Positions 36,067-64,000 of a DNA stretch of 64,000 nucleotides are shown in pieces (the stretch's first letter is position 1; every line of letters begins with the position of its first letter). The notes under the pieces are model-generated. The model worked only from the letters and a program-made list of their open reading frames with translations. It ran no database searches and was not told where the DNA came from. Made by a program: the position numbers and the translations under genes. The DNA lies in assembly GCA_948474755.1 (NCBI GenBank), contig CAOLHI010000964.1, positions 124,001 to 188,000 of the forward strand, given 5' to 3'. The DNA comes from Ctenosaura bakeri. Its lineage: Eukaryota > Chordata > Lepidosauria > Squamata > Iguanidae.

Positions 36067-39000
36067 GGCATTTTTTTAAACCTTTGGGGGCCCAAGGAAC
36101 CACAAAAACAGTGGATGGGGTCTGTGGGCCACGCCTTGTCCCTCCCTGCTATACAGTGTATGGACACTTGTGCGAATTTTTCCAAAGTTCCATCTTTCTT
36201 TTTCGCTCCAGCAAAGACGCACTTCCAGGAGCAAGTCTCCAAGCTGCAAACCAGCATCCACAGACTGAACTGTGAACTGGAGGATGTGAAACACAATCGT
36301 TCAGGTCAGGAGGTGGGAACCTGGCTGGAATGGGGAAGAAACGGATTGCAATTCCCACGCAGGAGGATGGACGTTGGTTGAGCAATTCCTTTCTTTTATT
36401 TAATGGCACTGGGTCACCACGGAGAGGTTAATTCTGAGTGTTCAAGCATCCGGCTGAGATCTTGCATGGGGAGATGGCATGTAACTTTATTCTCACGGAG
36501 TTGCAGGGCGGTCGTGCAAGGTCTCCCGGTCGGTGAATTGTAGGATGGGAAATAATCGTTGAAATATTTCAATGTCAGTGCAAGTAGTTTCATACCCTCT
36601 AACCTTTCACAGGTGAAAACCAGGATGGACCGTTGCAGCCAAGCAATGTCAGGCCAAGGGGGCAAAAATTATTAATGAGCTGGAATACGCAAGCTAGGAG
36701 AGGCTGCAACAGTTTGCTTTTGCCTGGGCCAGCTGGGAAGAGAAAGATTCTGCTCCCTTTTCTCCCCCCGCCCCGCAATGAGTTAAATGAATGCAAACTA
36801 CTTTTCTGCCTTGGTCTCGGTTTATAGCAACTGAAGCCACTTCCGCACTAGCCTGTTATAGTGCTATGATTCCACTTGCAACCTCTTATGGAATCCTGGT
36901 GTTTGCAGTTTCGGGAGGGGCTGGCTGGCCGAAACTGCAAACCCCAGGACTCCAGAGGAGGTTGCAAGTGGAATCATTGCGCTATAGCAGACTCATGCGG
37001 AAATGGCCTTGGAAGAGACCCCAGGGGCCATCCAGCCCAATCCCGCCTCCTCTGGACACCTTCCAGCTTGTAAATGTCCTCCTTGAATTGGGGTGCCCAG
37101 AACTGGACACAGCCTACCTGTGACTCTATTTTTCTTCCTCTCCCTCCCATCAGGTGCCAGCAAGGGGACCTGCTGCCCAAAAGGCTGGCTTGCTTTCGGC
37201 AGGAACTGCTATTGGTTCTCCAAGACGGAGAAAAACTGGGAAGAAGCCAAAGCTGACTGTGAGAATAAGGACGCCCACCTGGTGATCATCACCAGCTACC
37301 TGGAGCAAGTCAGTGTTTGGTCCTTTGCAGCCTTCCCGTTTCTTTCAGCTCTTTCCCTGCAGAGGGTGGGCCATAACTGATACCCCAATAAATTTGGCAC
37401 TCCGTACCCATGGGTTCTGCATCCACAGCTTCAACCAACTACAGTTTGAAAATATTTGGGTAAAAAAGGCCAAAAAACCAGCCTGGACTTTGCCACATCC
37501 TTTGCTGCAACCTCCTGCCATTTCTCACATGCTCAAGGCTCCCTCTGGCACTCATTTGAGTTGTTTGCCATTTCATATAAGGGATGCATTTCACGACACC
37601 ATTGTATATTATGAGACTTTGTAACCCCTTGTGTTTGGGGGGTCCCGGGAGTGGCGCCCAGATTGTCAAATAAAATACCAATTTGGGGGAAATTAGCTGG
37701 AGCACTCTCTTGGCTAACGAGAGGCAGGGTAACTTTGCAAGGATCTTTGACCCAATGTATACAGCGGTGGGTCAGAGAGCAGCTAGACAAGGTTTTTCCA
37801 ATAACAGACAATTCTTTATTAAAGACAAAAACACGAAAGACAAGACATAAACTAACTAGCTTGGAAAGAGAAACGGAGATTTGTTCGGGAGAGGCAATGC
37901 GACACCTGGTCTCGTAGTCCTGGAGAAGAGCGGGGTTCCGGGGAAGAAAGCCCAGCGTGGGGAGCTGAGGGGGGTTCCCTTAGACAACCGGCGGCAAGGC
38001 GGGATGGAAGTCCAAAGTAGTCCGAAGACCGTTTGGAAATGCGGGGTTTTTATAGGGGAGTTTGTGCCTACCGGCTATGGCAAGCTAGGTGAGAACAAAA
38101 GGAGTTTTGGTGCTGGACAAAGGATTGGGAAAGGTCAAATTTAACATGATTGGATTTGCGTTTGATGACAATAGCGTGGCCCAACATAAAAGAGGGGCTT
38201 GGCTGAGAGCCGTGCGGCTATTGTGGGGTTTGCGGCTGGAAGTTTCCTGAAGCTACGAGCGAGGCTGGGGTGCCGGCCTCAATGGGGTCTGGAATGCAAA
38301 ACCATTAGCGGCCGCACTCTGTCCGTGCTTGTCCGGAGAACCTCGCAAACACGTGGAATGGGGTGGCTGGAAAAAGGTCAAGCTCAGGTCGAATTATTTG
38401 ATATCAAAGTGATATCTGGGGTCCTCACCCACAGTGCCATAGCGGGAGTTACAACTTGAGCATCCATGGTTTTTGGTACCAGGATGTGTGGTCCTTAAAC
38501 CAAATCCCTGCAGATATTGAGGGCCCACCTTACCTCTGTGTGCGTGCCCTCAGTCAAGCCAGCAGTGTGTAGGTGGGTGTTTTTCAAAGCTGGGAAAATG
38601 AGATAGAACGGCACCGTTACCAGCAGGCAGTTCACGATTTGGGAAGAGAGGGATGGGATGGAATATAATAGAGTTGGGTTTCTTTTTTATTCGTCTATTT
38701 ATCTGTTTTACACAAAATAGCATAAGCTCCGACTAACTTTTTTTAACACAGACATGAAATATATTTAAAACACCATACTAAAACAATGAACTAAAAAAGA
38801 AACACGCTGAAGGCTAAAAGTGACTCACTAAAACACTAAGGCTGATAAGTAACTAAACAGTAACATACCCAACTCCAAAAGGAGTAAAATGTGCCATTGT
38901 GACAGTTGCATTGGCACTGGTCTTTCGTACCATTTTCTCTGCCAATCCTGTGGGTTTTGAATGTGAATGATTCCTATATACAACGCAAATCTGTGGCTAA

Positions 39001-40647
39001 AATCTTACAGCAGGGATGCATACCGAAATCCCTGCAGGCAGAGTTCTGTGTTGATTGGGCTACGCGGGTCTTGTGTTGAACGGCAATGGGACACGACCAA
39101 GGCCATTTCCGCACTAGCTTGTTGTAGCACGATGATTCCACTTTCAACCTCCTATGGAATCCTGGGGTTTGCAGTTTAGGGAGGGGCCTCAAAGACCATC
39201 CTCAAAGGCCCCTTCCGAAACTACAAACCCCAGGATTCCAGAGGATGTTGAAAGTGGAATCATCGTGCTATAACAGGCTAGTGTGGAAATGGCCCAAATG
39301 CACCATAGGGAGGTACAGTGTTCTTCTCCTTTGACTAATGAAACATTCAGCCTTCTTGGTTGATGCTCCTGCCTTGGGTCTGTGTTCACCATGGATTCCT
39401 TGTCTCTCCTCCTGCTAGCAATTTGTGGCCCAACACACAAAACCGTTCAGTTTTTGGATCGGCCTCTCCTATACCAACCAGAGCTGGAAGTGGGTGGACG
39501 GGACGGCGTACACCTTGCGCAGGATGTGAGTTCCCTGAGCTGCCCCCTCCGTGGCTCCGTCCCACCCCTGTGACCCCCACCATGGGTTGTACAAAGGGTT
39601 GCCAGAGTGGCAAGTGGAGAGGGCTCCTGTGTCTTTAGTGGCTGGAGGTGGCAAGCCACACTTGCTCAGATCTCCTCTTCTGTACAACAGACGAAGGAGT
39701 CTGCTCCAGTCTTCAGTCTGGTGTTTTTGGATTGTGATGGAGCCCCGTGCCAAGCTGGACCCACAGCTCCAACCCTGGGCTCCTGTCACTCCCCCCTGCC
39801 CATTTCCTCCCCTTAATTCCTTCCTGGAGCCATTTCTGCACTGGACTGTTATAGCGCGATGATTCCACTTGCAACATCCTATGGAATCCTGGGGTTTGCA
39901 GTTTGCAGAAACTGCAAACCCCAGGATTCCATAGGATGTTGCAAGTGGAATCATCGCGCTATAACAGTCCAGTGCAGAAATGCCCTGTGTCAGGGAAAGG
40001 AGATGGTTGGCACAGTGGTCCCGCACTTCCTCTCTCTTGCCCATCTCCTTCCTTGGGTATGTGTGGGGCAGGGGTACAGGGTTTGTGGTGCTGAGAGTTT
40101 GGCCAGACAGCCGTCCTTAGCCGGCCAGACAGAGACTGGGAGAGGAAGAGGAGGACCAGAGGTGGGGTTTTCAAGGGCTATGCGACCTCATTGGAGCCAC
40201 CAAGAGGGTTCCTCCAAAAAAAAAAGCACCTGAGGTGGGAGGGCAGGGGTTGGAGAAACTCGGAAATAATCAAATCCGTGAATGTCAAACCCCCAAATGT
40301 GGAGGGCTGACTGTATTCCAAACTCCAAATCAATCAATCCAAAATACGAGACATTTCTGGTCCCAAGCAATTCAGTTACGGAAGGCTCAACCTGCACTGG
40401 AAAGGTTACTTCTTTGGATTCTGAATCCCAGCGTCCCCCAAGTTGCTTGTTCTTGCTTTAGCCTTGCCCCCCCAACCCTTTGTTCCCTTCTCCTTCCAGA
40501 GACTGGAGGCCCCGGGAGCCAAACAACTATTCCTACTTCGCGGCAGGAGAGCAGGTCTGCGTGCTTCTCTATCGGGACGGCCTCTGGAGTGACAACGATT
40601 GCCGACCGGTGCTCAACTGGGTGTGCGAGATGGAGGCAAAGAGCTGA
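25907..40647 (+). CDS. ASGR/CLEC10A-like: C-type lectin 2 (ASGR/CLEC10A family) with EPN motif, complete
   Basis: Eight coding exons: 25907-25976, 27988-28104, 31510-31605, 34165-34236, 36212-36304, 37154-37308, 39419-39525 and 40500-40647. They total 858 nt, giving 285 residues, close to human ASGR1. The start is [12 protein letters not shown], matching the tyrosine-based endocytic tail of ASGR1/CLEC10A. One membrane anchor ([20 protein letters not shown]) follows, then a stalk with NHT, NLT and NRS sequons, then a C-type lectin domain (CCPKGW, WIGL, WKWVDG, EPNN, WVCEM). EPN is the mannose/GlcNAc-type motif, unlike QPD in lectin 1. The glutamate usually two residues before the next cysteine is replaced by Gln in GEQVC, and WND reads WSD, so calcium-2 and sugar binding may be weakened or changed. 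Identical phases and near-identical exon sizes show tandem duplication with lectin 1. Confidence 0.93.
26105..26470 (-). mobile_element. Two tandem tRNA-derived SINE fragments
   Basis: Both carry the CTTTTCCTGGCAAGATTTC / TTTGCCACT / GAGGCTGAGAG body of the SINE, in reverse. Confidence 0.55.
26473..26649. mobile_element. Palindromic MITE, family P1
   Basis: Flanked by TAA on both sides. Confidence 0.88.
26650..27302. other. Intron 1 of lectin 2, unassigned part
   Basis: T-rich run at 26800-26824 and an A/T-rich stretch near 27065-27240; no exon seen. Confidence 0.4.
27303..27496. mobile_element. Palindromic MITE, family P1
   Basis: Inverted repeat, arms somewhat diverged. Confidence 0.85.
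27536..27875 (-). mobile_element. CR1 LINE 3' fragment
   Basis: Tail, 3' UTR and ORF2 end, about 110 bp before the membrane exon of lectin 2. Confidence 0.88.
27988..28104 (+). CDS. Lectin 2 exon 2, membrane anchor
   Basis: 117 nt, phase 1-1, acceptor TTTCCTACAG, donor GTGAGC. A basic stretch (GRRVCPGRH) precedes about 21 hydrophobic residues, giving type II topology. Confidence 0.92.
28379..29170 (-). mobile_element. Old CR1 interrupted by a P1 MITE
   Basis: Pieces 28379-28849 and 29031-29170 join across the MITE at GTACTAAGACTCCTAG. Confidence 0.78.
28850..29030. mobile_element. Palindromic MITE P1 inside CR1
   Basis: Flanked by TAA (28847-28849, 29031-29033); the CR1 reads through when it is removed. 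Confidence 0.9.
29402..30296 (+). mobile_element. CR1 LINE, long ORF2 end and 3' UTR
   Basis: Encodes [14 protein letters not shown] and [16 protein letters not shown], ending with the usual tail. Confidence 0.92.
30520..30590. repeat. Short tandem duplication
   Basis: GAATAGTTTCTTAGTAGGTC plus ACTCTTCTTT occurs twice in a row. Confidence 0.7.
30640..30895 (+). repeat. Unclassified dispersed repeat U1, copy 1
   Basis: Open stretch with [12 protein letters not shown]; related copies at 33258-33375 and 34990-35086. Family not recognised. Confidence 0.55.
30903..31298 (+). mobile_element. CR1 LINE 3' fragment
   Basis: ORF2 end, 3' UTR and tail. Confidence 0.9.
31510..31605 (+). CDS. Lectin 2 exon 3, stalk
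   Basis: 96 nt, phase 1-1, with sequon NHT and a heptad-like leucine pattern. Acceptor TTACCCCAG, donor GTAAAT. Confidence 0.88.
32088..33226. repeat. 1.1 kb polypyrimidine tract
   Basis: (CTTT)n, (CCTT)n, (CCCTT)n and (CCCCTT)n blocks with almost no purines on the plus strand, within intron 3 of lectin 2. Open frames across it are an artefact. Confidence 0.97.
33258..33375 (+). repeat. Unclassified repeat U1, copy 2
   Basis: Shares AGTATCTGGAACAGGAAGCA and GTAAGGAGGAAGTTGCTAAC with copy 1. Confidence 0.6.
33520..34160. other. Intron 3 of lectin 2, unassigned part
   Basis: No exon. Contains short pieces like GGGAGTTGGAGTCCAAC typical of old hairpin elements. Confidence 0.35.
34165..34236 (+). 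CDS. Lectin 2 exon 4, stalk
   Basis: 72 nt, phase 1-1, sequon NLT. The donor GTAGGATGAGAG runs directly into a (GA)n(GT)n microsatellite. Confidence 0.85.
34242..34322. repeat. (GA)n then (GT)n microsatellite
   Basis: Starts 6 bp inside the intron after exon 4 of lectin 2. Confidence 0.95.
34434..34528. mobile_element. Palindromic MITE, family P2
   Basis: GATCTTGGGAAAAAATTACT against GCAACTTTTCCAAGCTC. Confidence 0.6.
34990..35086 (+). repeat. Unclassified repeat U1, copy 3
   Basis: Nearly the same as copy 1 (CACATGCAAGGAGGAAGCTG), ending where a half P1 MITE begins. Confidence 0.6.
35087..35180. mobile_element. Half P1 MITE
   Basis: Right arm only, from GGCCCCTCCCGAAACTGC to GGAAATGGCG. 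Confidence 0.8.
35181..35505. other. Intron 4 of lectin 2, unassigned
   Basis: No exon or recognised repeat. Confidence 0.35.
35508..35692 (-). mobile_element. tRNA-derived SINE
   Basis: TCAAGTCATTTCCAAATTAT to CATTACATCATGCTGGCTCT is the reverse of a tRNA-headed SINE. Confidence 0.65.
36028..36065. repeat. (TTA)n microsatellite
   Basis: About 12 units after GGGTGGGATAAAGTG, the usual 3' end of an L2-like element. Confidence 0.9.
36212..36304 (+). CDS. Lectin 2 exon 5, stalk
   Basis: 93 nt, phase 1-1, encoding [17 protein letters not shown] and sequon NRS. Acceptor is CGCTCCAG, donor GTCAGG. Confidence 0.88.
36836..37008. mobile_element. Palindromic MITE, family P1
   Basis: Inverted repeat with unequal centre. 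Confidence 0.85.
37007..37125 (-). mobile_element. Internally deleted CR1 fragment
   Basis: 3' UTR piece GAGACCCCAGGGGCCATCCA joined directly to ORF2 end TTGAATTGGGGTGCCCAG. Confidence 0.78.
37154..37308 (+). CDS. Lectin 2 C-type lectin domain exon 1
   Basis: 155 nt, phase 1-0, encoding [25 protein letters not shown] and HLVIITS. A CR1 fragment ends about 28 bp before the acceptor. Confidence 0.93.
37620..38453 (-). mobile_element. Solo LTR, copy e
   Basis: TGTAACCCC to GGAGTTACA, flanked by ACTT on both sides (37616-37619, 38454-38457). Same family as copy d, in the opposite orientation. Confidence 0.83.
38460..39095. other. Intron 6 of lectin 2, unassigned
   Basis: A/T-rich around 38690-38870. 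No exon seen. Confidence 0.35.
39101..39294. mobile_element. Palindromic MITE, family P1
   Basis: Flanked by CAA on both sides; 124 bp before lectin 2 exon 7. Confidence 0.9.
39419..39525 (+). CDS. Lectin 2 C-type lectin domain exon 2
   Basis: 107 nt, phase 0-2, encoding FWIGLSY, a sequon NQS and WKWVDGTAY. Donor GTGAGT. Confidence 0.92.
39827..39984. mobile_element. Palindromic MITE, family P1, short centre
   Basis: Flanked by CTG; arms meet at GCAGTTTGCAGAAACTGC. Confidence 0.9.
40500..40647 (+). CDS. Lectin 2 C-type lectin domain exon 3 and stop
   Basis: 148 nt to TGA, encoding [22 protein letters not shown] and [10 protein letters not shown]. The terminal EMEAKS resembles EMELKS of lectin 1, confirming paralogy. 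Confidence 0.94.
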
Positions 40648-40737
40648 GCCGCTGCAGATAAAGGATGGGCTGAGACTCTGCAAAAGGCGGCGGGGAAGGG
40701 GGGCGAGATGCTGTGATGCCACCGAATCCCCCGAGGA

Positions 40738-40743
40738 AATAAA
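40738..40743 (+). promoter_or_regulatory. Poly(A) signal of lectin 2
   Basis: AATAAA 91 bp after the stop in repeat-free DNA, suggesting a short 3' UTR. Confidence 0.75.
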
Positions 40744-40882
40744 ATGGTGACACTCTGCACATGGGCAGAGGCAGGATGAGACTCCTTGGGGTTTCGGGAT
40801 GGAAGGAGGGAGGTGTTGCACTATGGTTCACCTTAATTGATCTTGACTTTACGGATTCTTATCTACAAAATTCCTTTAGGGT

Positions 40883-41064
40883 TTTCTTTCTTTCCTTCCT
40901 TCCTTCCTTCCTTCCTTCCTTCCTTCCTTCCTTCCTTCCTTCCTTCCCTTTCCTCCCTCCCCTCCCCTCCCCTCCCCCTTCCTTCCTTCCTTCCTTCCTT
41001 CCTTCCTTCCTTCCTTCCTTCCTTCCTTCCTTCCTTCCTTCCTTCCTTCCTTTCCTTCTTTCTT
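40883..41064. repeat. (CCTT)n microsatellite
   Basis: About 180 bp, 3' of lectin 2. Confidence 0.95.
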
Positions 41065-41568
41065 TGAATAAGATGTCCAAGTAAAGGACACTGCTATAAA
41101 GTGATTCTTCCACTTTAACTGCCATGGCAATATTGGGATGATGATGATGATGATGATGATGTGCACACACTCAGCATACCACCCCCACCATCCCTACACA
41201 TCCACTCCAGAATAGTTTTAGCCTCACCCCACCCCACTTTCTTTTGGCTCAAAAAAACCTGTCCCATCAATTCAGGGACTCTGAAAATTGCTTTCTGAGC
41301 ACCGTGTTGTAAAAACAGCAAATGTCTGCAAAAGCTGCCCAGGGGCGTCAAGACCAAGGAGCAGAAGGAGGAGAGTTGGTCACAAATGGGTGCTTAAGAA
41401 TCATCCACTTTACAAAAGACCCGCTCCTGATAGAAATTAAAAGGCTGGGCTGTTAATAGAGGATCGGCTTTGGGGTCACGGGTGATTGCTCAGATGAGCA
41501 CCTCTGCTTCAGACCCCAGTGGTCACCAAACAACCATCGGCAGTGCAAAAGAAATACCTCCCTTAGTC

Positions 41569-41572
<4 letters not shown>

Positions 41573-41607
<35 letters not shown>
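41573..41607. repeat. (GT)n microsatellite
   Basis: About 15 units. Confidence 0.95.
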
Positions 41608-41609
<2 letters not shown>

Positions 41610-41897
41610 CATGCATACTTTCAAGTCAACTGTTGACCTATGAATTTTGCAGGATTTTCTTAGGCACAGAATCCTCAGAGGTGGTTTTGCCAGTTCCTTC
41701 CACTGAAATATGGCCTACAGCACCTAGTATTCATTGGTGGTCTCCCATCCAAGTAGTAACCAGGACTGACCCTGCTTAGCTTCCAGGATCAGACAGGTTC
41801 TAGTGCCTTGTGTGTGACCACTTATGGCAACCCGTGAATTTCACAGGGGTTTTCTTAGGCAAGGCATACTCAGAGGTAGTTTGGCCAGTTCCTGCCT
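41610..41897 (-). mobile_element. 5S-rRNA-derived SINEs, the second split by CR1
   Basis: The first copy contains GGTCTCCCATCCAAGTAGTA and CCCTGCTTAGCTTCCAGGAT, 5S rRNA complement. The second stops at TGAAATAT and resumes at GTCCTACAGCACC (42237). Confidence 0.7.
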
Positions 41898-42236
41898 CTG
41901 AAATATTTGAAGGGATGCCATGTAGAGGAAGGAGAGGGCTTGTTTTCTGCTGCTCCAGAGACCAGGACAAGGAGCAATGGATTCAAGTTGCAGGAAAGGA
42001 GATCCCACCTGAACCTCAGGAAGAACTTCCTGACGGTCAGGGCTGTCCGGCAGTGGAATCTGCTGCCTCGGAGTGTAGTGGAGTCTCCTTCCTTGGAGGT
42101 TTTTAAGGAGAGGCTGGATGGCCATCTGTTGGGAGTGCTTTGAGGGCGTTCCTGCATGGCAGGGGGTTGGACTGGATGGCCTCTGGGGTCTCTTCCAACT
42201 CTACATTTCTATGATTCTATTTCTATGAAATATGTC
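41898..42236 (+). mobile_element. CR1 LINE 3' fragment inside a SINE
   Basis: ORF2 end, 3' UTR and tail; TGAAATAT is present on both sides and looks like the target duplication. Confidence 0.88.
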
Positions 42237-42487
42237 CTACAGCACCTCTCCTATACTGACCGTAACAATGAATAGGACCAAGGGGTCCATTCCATCAGAC
42301 CGAAGCAGAGGGAGATACGGCCAGAACCTCCACCTTGCTGAAAGACCAGCTCCAGGAGTCTCCTTTTCTCCCAAGCTCTTGTAAGACAGCTGGTCGTTAT
42401 AAGAGCTATTGTATCACTTTAAGAACTGGTACCCAAGTTTCTTTTTTCCCCTCTTCCCTCTGTGTTGCATTTTCCTTTCGTGTCGTG

Positions 42488-42574
42488 TTTATTATATTAT
42501 GGTCTCCTATCCACAAAGAGCACAGTCGTGACAAAAATGAATGCAAATGAAATATATATATATATATATTTATT
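42488..42574 (-). promoter_or_regulatory. Candidate poly(A) signals of SAT2-like gene
   Basis: AATAAA on the minus strand at 42569-42574 and 42488-42493, about 210-300 bp after the stop. The first adjoins an (AT)n run. Confidence 0.4.
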
Positions 42575-42786
42575 TTTTAATGTCTCTTTGATGGCTAGCC
42601 CCTCACGCCTCCACCAAAAAGGAGCGAAAGAATGCAGGGCTAATGCTACCCCCCCCCAGTCCACTGCCTGATACGAGAAAGGGGTGCTGGGACTCCCCGG
42701 GAAGAGGATGGTGGATGTTTTAAGTAGCCCAAGATCCTGGGAGTCAGGACCCCAAGAGAGGATGGAGCCGGTGAGCCAAGCAGGGT

Positions 42787-61667
<18,881 letters not shown>

Positions 61668-62486
61668 GCTGCTGCGCCTTCCTTCGGCTCCTTCGCTCGG
61701 TTCCGGCCCGGAGGAGGGACCAGGACTGCATTTCCCAGGATGCCTCGGGAGAGGAGGGAGGGGGAGGGAGGAGGGGGAAAGGGATTGGCCGCCAGACTTT
61801 GGACAACCACTTTTTTAAAGGAAGAAAGTAGTTGCGTTACTCGTTCCTTTTTGGCTTTGCCGTTACTCGTTTGGCGTTAGTCCTTGCAACTCCTTGTTGC
61901 TTTCCCATTGTTGCTTCTTTGAGAGAGGGAGGGGGAAAGCTTTTTGGATTTGCAGAGAAAGGCATTAAACTGCCCCTAGGAATTTCCTTTGAAACGACCC
62001 CAAGAGCACTACTCGTTGCTCGTTTTCGCCCGCGTTACTCGTTACAGAGGGAGACGACTTGGTCCTTGCTTGCCCCATGGCTTTTTAAATGGGCCAACTT
62101 CACACCTCTGCTAGCCAGAAGTACCCGGTTGCCAGCCGCCACCCTGGAAGCAGTCGGGGAAGTGGGTTAATCCAAACGGAGGGATTCGGATCACTGTGGA
62201 ATGGCACCGAACTGAGAAAATTAGGGGGAAAAGACTGGTTATTCTGGAGAGACACCTTAAGGATGCTGTGGAACTCCAGTTCCCATTATCCCCAGTATGG
62301 AGCCAGCCAACCTGACTAGTGGCATAGTTGGGAAATATCCCCCTTTTGGACTACCGCCGAGCCAGGGGATTCTGGGAGTCGGAGTCCAAAAGGGAAGGTT
62401 TCTGGACTCTGCCCGGTGTCGGAGGATGATGGGAACTGCACTTCCTTGCCGCTGGGAGAATCAAAGGTCTCCTTAACCCTAAGTTA

Positions 62487-62603
62487 AAATGAGTACCCGG
62501 CTTGTTGGGGGCAATTAGCTAAAACACGTTGTAAACCATATAGAAATACATGCTATTTGTAAGTTGTTGCCGCCTCGATCCATGGGAAGGCGGGATACAA
62601 ATA

Positions 62604-62667
<64 letters not shown>
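62487..62667. mobile_element. L2/SINE-like tail with (AAT)n
   Basis: ACCCGGCTTGTTGGGGGCA and CCGCCTCGATCCATGG then (AAT)20; opposite orientation to 48527-49243. Confidence 0.75.
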
Positions 62668-62825
62668 TTTTTCCATAATGGAAGCCTTTCAGGGTGCCAC
62701 CACGAAAAAGACCATGCTATGTTTTTGCTTGCAATGGGCCAACAGAGTGCTTCCCACATCACCCGGGACATGACAGGGGACTGCTGAATAGGGGACCGTG
62801 GGGAGCTGTCCAAAAAAGTAACTTT

Positions 62826-63211
62826 CCCAAGCTTCTGCCCTTGTGTGTAGACAGGGGCATTTTTGTTCTAAATGCTCCCTTGCTGCACCAGACTTGAGCA
62901 TGAACAACACTGCAGGGGGCTTCTGAGTGCCCATAAACATTATACGACATCTAATCTTTACGACACCCCTGCAAGGTAGCCCCAGAGTATGATTGTGAGG
63001 GTATTAATAATAGAAACTTCCCAAGCTTCTGCCCTTCTGGTATAGACAGGGCATTTTTGTTCTAAATGCTCCCTTGCTGCACCAGACTTGAGCATGAACA
63101 ACACTGCAGGGGGCTCCTGAATGCCCATAAACATTATATGGCATCTAATCTTTACGACACCCCTGCAAGGTAGCCCCAGAGTGTGATTTTGGGAGGGTAT
63201 TAATAATATTT
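62826..63211. repeat. 193 bp tandem duplication
   Basis: Two direct copies (62826-63018 and 63019-63211) beginning CCCAAGCTTCTGCCCTT, few differences. Confidence 0.85.
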
Positions 63212-63498
63212 TCCTTGCAAACCCTGGCAAACTTCGGTGAACAACTTGCCAAGTCCAGAGGGCAGCCCTACAGAAGGTTTTAAAAGTGGAAATGCTGATC
63301 TCCAGACTCTTTTTTCCCACCCAAACAGCCCTGAGGCCGTTCAGAGAAATTGGGAAGAGATAAAATAAAACATTTCTCGGCACAAGAAGTGATTAAATAC
63401 AGGGACTCTGCGGCGACCAGAGGCTGCTTAGAGAGATAAACTTTAAAGAGGGAGCGGAAAAGTCCGTGAAAGAGGGGCCTAGCTGGGGTTATGAGCAG

Positions 63499-63572
63499 AG
63501 CTTGGGGAAGTTACTTTTGTACATGTTGCCTGGGGGTGTGGTCCACAAAAGTAACCTCTCCAAGCTCTGCAA
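63499..63572. mobile_element. Palindromic MITE, family P2
   Basis: CAGAGCTTGGGGAAGTTACT against AGTAACCTCTCCAAGCTCTG. Confidence 0.75.
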
Positions 63573-63610
63573 AAGGGGAAAAGTTTCTTCCTTTGGACCA
63601 GGGAGACATA

Positions 63611-63689
63611 GGCCATTTCTGCACTATAGTGCTATCATTGCACTTTCAACCTCCTATGGAATCCTGGGGTTTGCAGTTTCGGGAGGGGC
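63611..63689. mobile_element. Half P1 MITE, left arm
   Basis: Joined at GGGAGGGGCC to a CR1 ORF2 piece (63693-63790, minus). Confidence 0.8.
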
Positions 63690-63791
63690 CATTACCTTCC
63701 TCAACTGAGATGTTATACTCCTACTGATTGGATTGGCTTTTTTAGCTGCTGCATCACACTGTTGGCTCACATCTGGTTTGTGGTTTGCTAA

Positions 63792-63970
63792 GGCCCTTTC
63801 GGCACGAGTCTGTTATAGTGCGATGATTCCACTTTCAACCTCCTATGGAATCCTGGGGTTTGCAGTTTCGGGAGGGGCCAGCTGGCCCCTCCCGAAACTG
63901 CAAACCCCAGGATTCCATAGGAGGTTGAAAGTGAATGATGCACTATAACAACCTGGTGCGGAAATAGTCC
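63792..63970. mobile_element. Palindromic MITE, family P1
   Basis: Near-perfect inverted repeat at the end of the window. Confidence 0.9.
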
Positions 63971-64000
63971 AAGTCCAAAAAAGGGACACTTCCCAATCCT

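Noticed and set aside
61690..62170. Divergent gene on the plus strand opposite SAT2 exon 1
   Set aside because: Frames are open because of high GC; no splice-linked exon or recognisable domain was found to the window end.

Overview
The window is vertebrate nuclear DNA, most likely from a squamate reptile. Genes are split into small exons with GT-AG introns. Repeats are dominated by CR1 LINE 3' ends with their ATTCTATG-type tail. There are also tRNA-derived and 5S-rRNA-derived SINEs, a BovB-like fragment, L2-like tails and SPIN-like hAT elements. This lineage call rests on repeat types recognised from memory, not on a database search.

Three genes are supported. (1) Positions 866-8214 (+) hold the 3' part of a type II C-type lectin of the ASGR/CLEC10A family; its cytoplasmic and membrane exons must lie before base 1. 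It has an intact galactose-type QPD site with the glycine-rich loop. (2) Positions 25907-40647 (+) hold a complete sister gene: 8 coding exons, 285 residues, a short tail with a YxxV signal, one membrane segment, a three-exon stalk and a C-type lectin domain with EPN but altered calcium ligands. (3) Positions 61667-42787 (-) hold SAT2-like diamine/thialysine acetyltransferase in 6 exons, convergent with the lectins. One exon appears to lack a single base, which breaks the frame. In human, ASGR1, ASGR2, CLEC10A and SAT2 all lie in 17p13.1, so the neighbourhood fits.

Layout: 0-9 kb, lectin 1 with a 1 kb minisatellite in an intron; 9-25 kb, intergenic DNA packed with nested elements, including solo LTRs, a decayed LTR provirus and SPIN-like elements; 15.1-40.7 kb, lectin 2, with a 1.1 kb polypyrimidine tract in intron 3; 40.7-42.8 kb, convergent 3' ends; 42.8-61.7 kb, SAT2 with a 2.2 kb minisatellite in its last intron; 61.5-62.1 kb, CpG-rich SAT2 promoter region; 62-64 kb, more repeats.

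The main non-genic signal is a family of about 180 bp near-perfect palindromes with over twenty copies. Duplicated or interrupted host sequence shows at several insertions that the target-site duplication is 3 bp. One copy has expanded internally into a 24 bp minisatellite of about 90 units. Four SPIN-like hAT elements share a long GC-rich core not expected in the usual short non-autonomous form, each flanked by an 8 bp duplication (three exact, one with a single mismatch).
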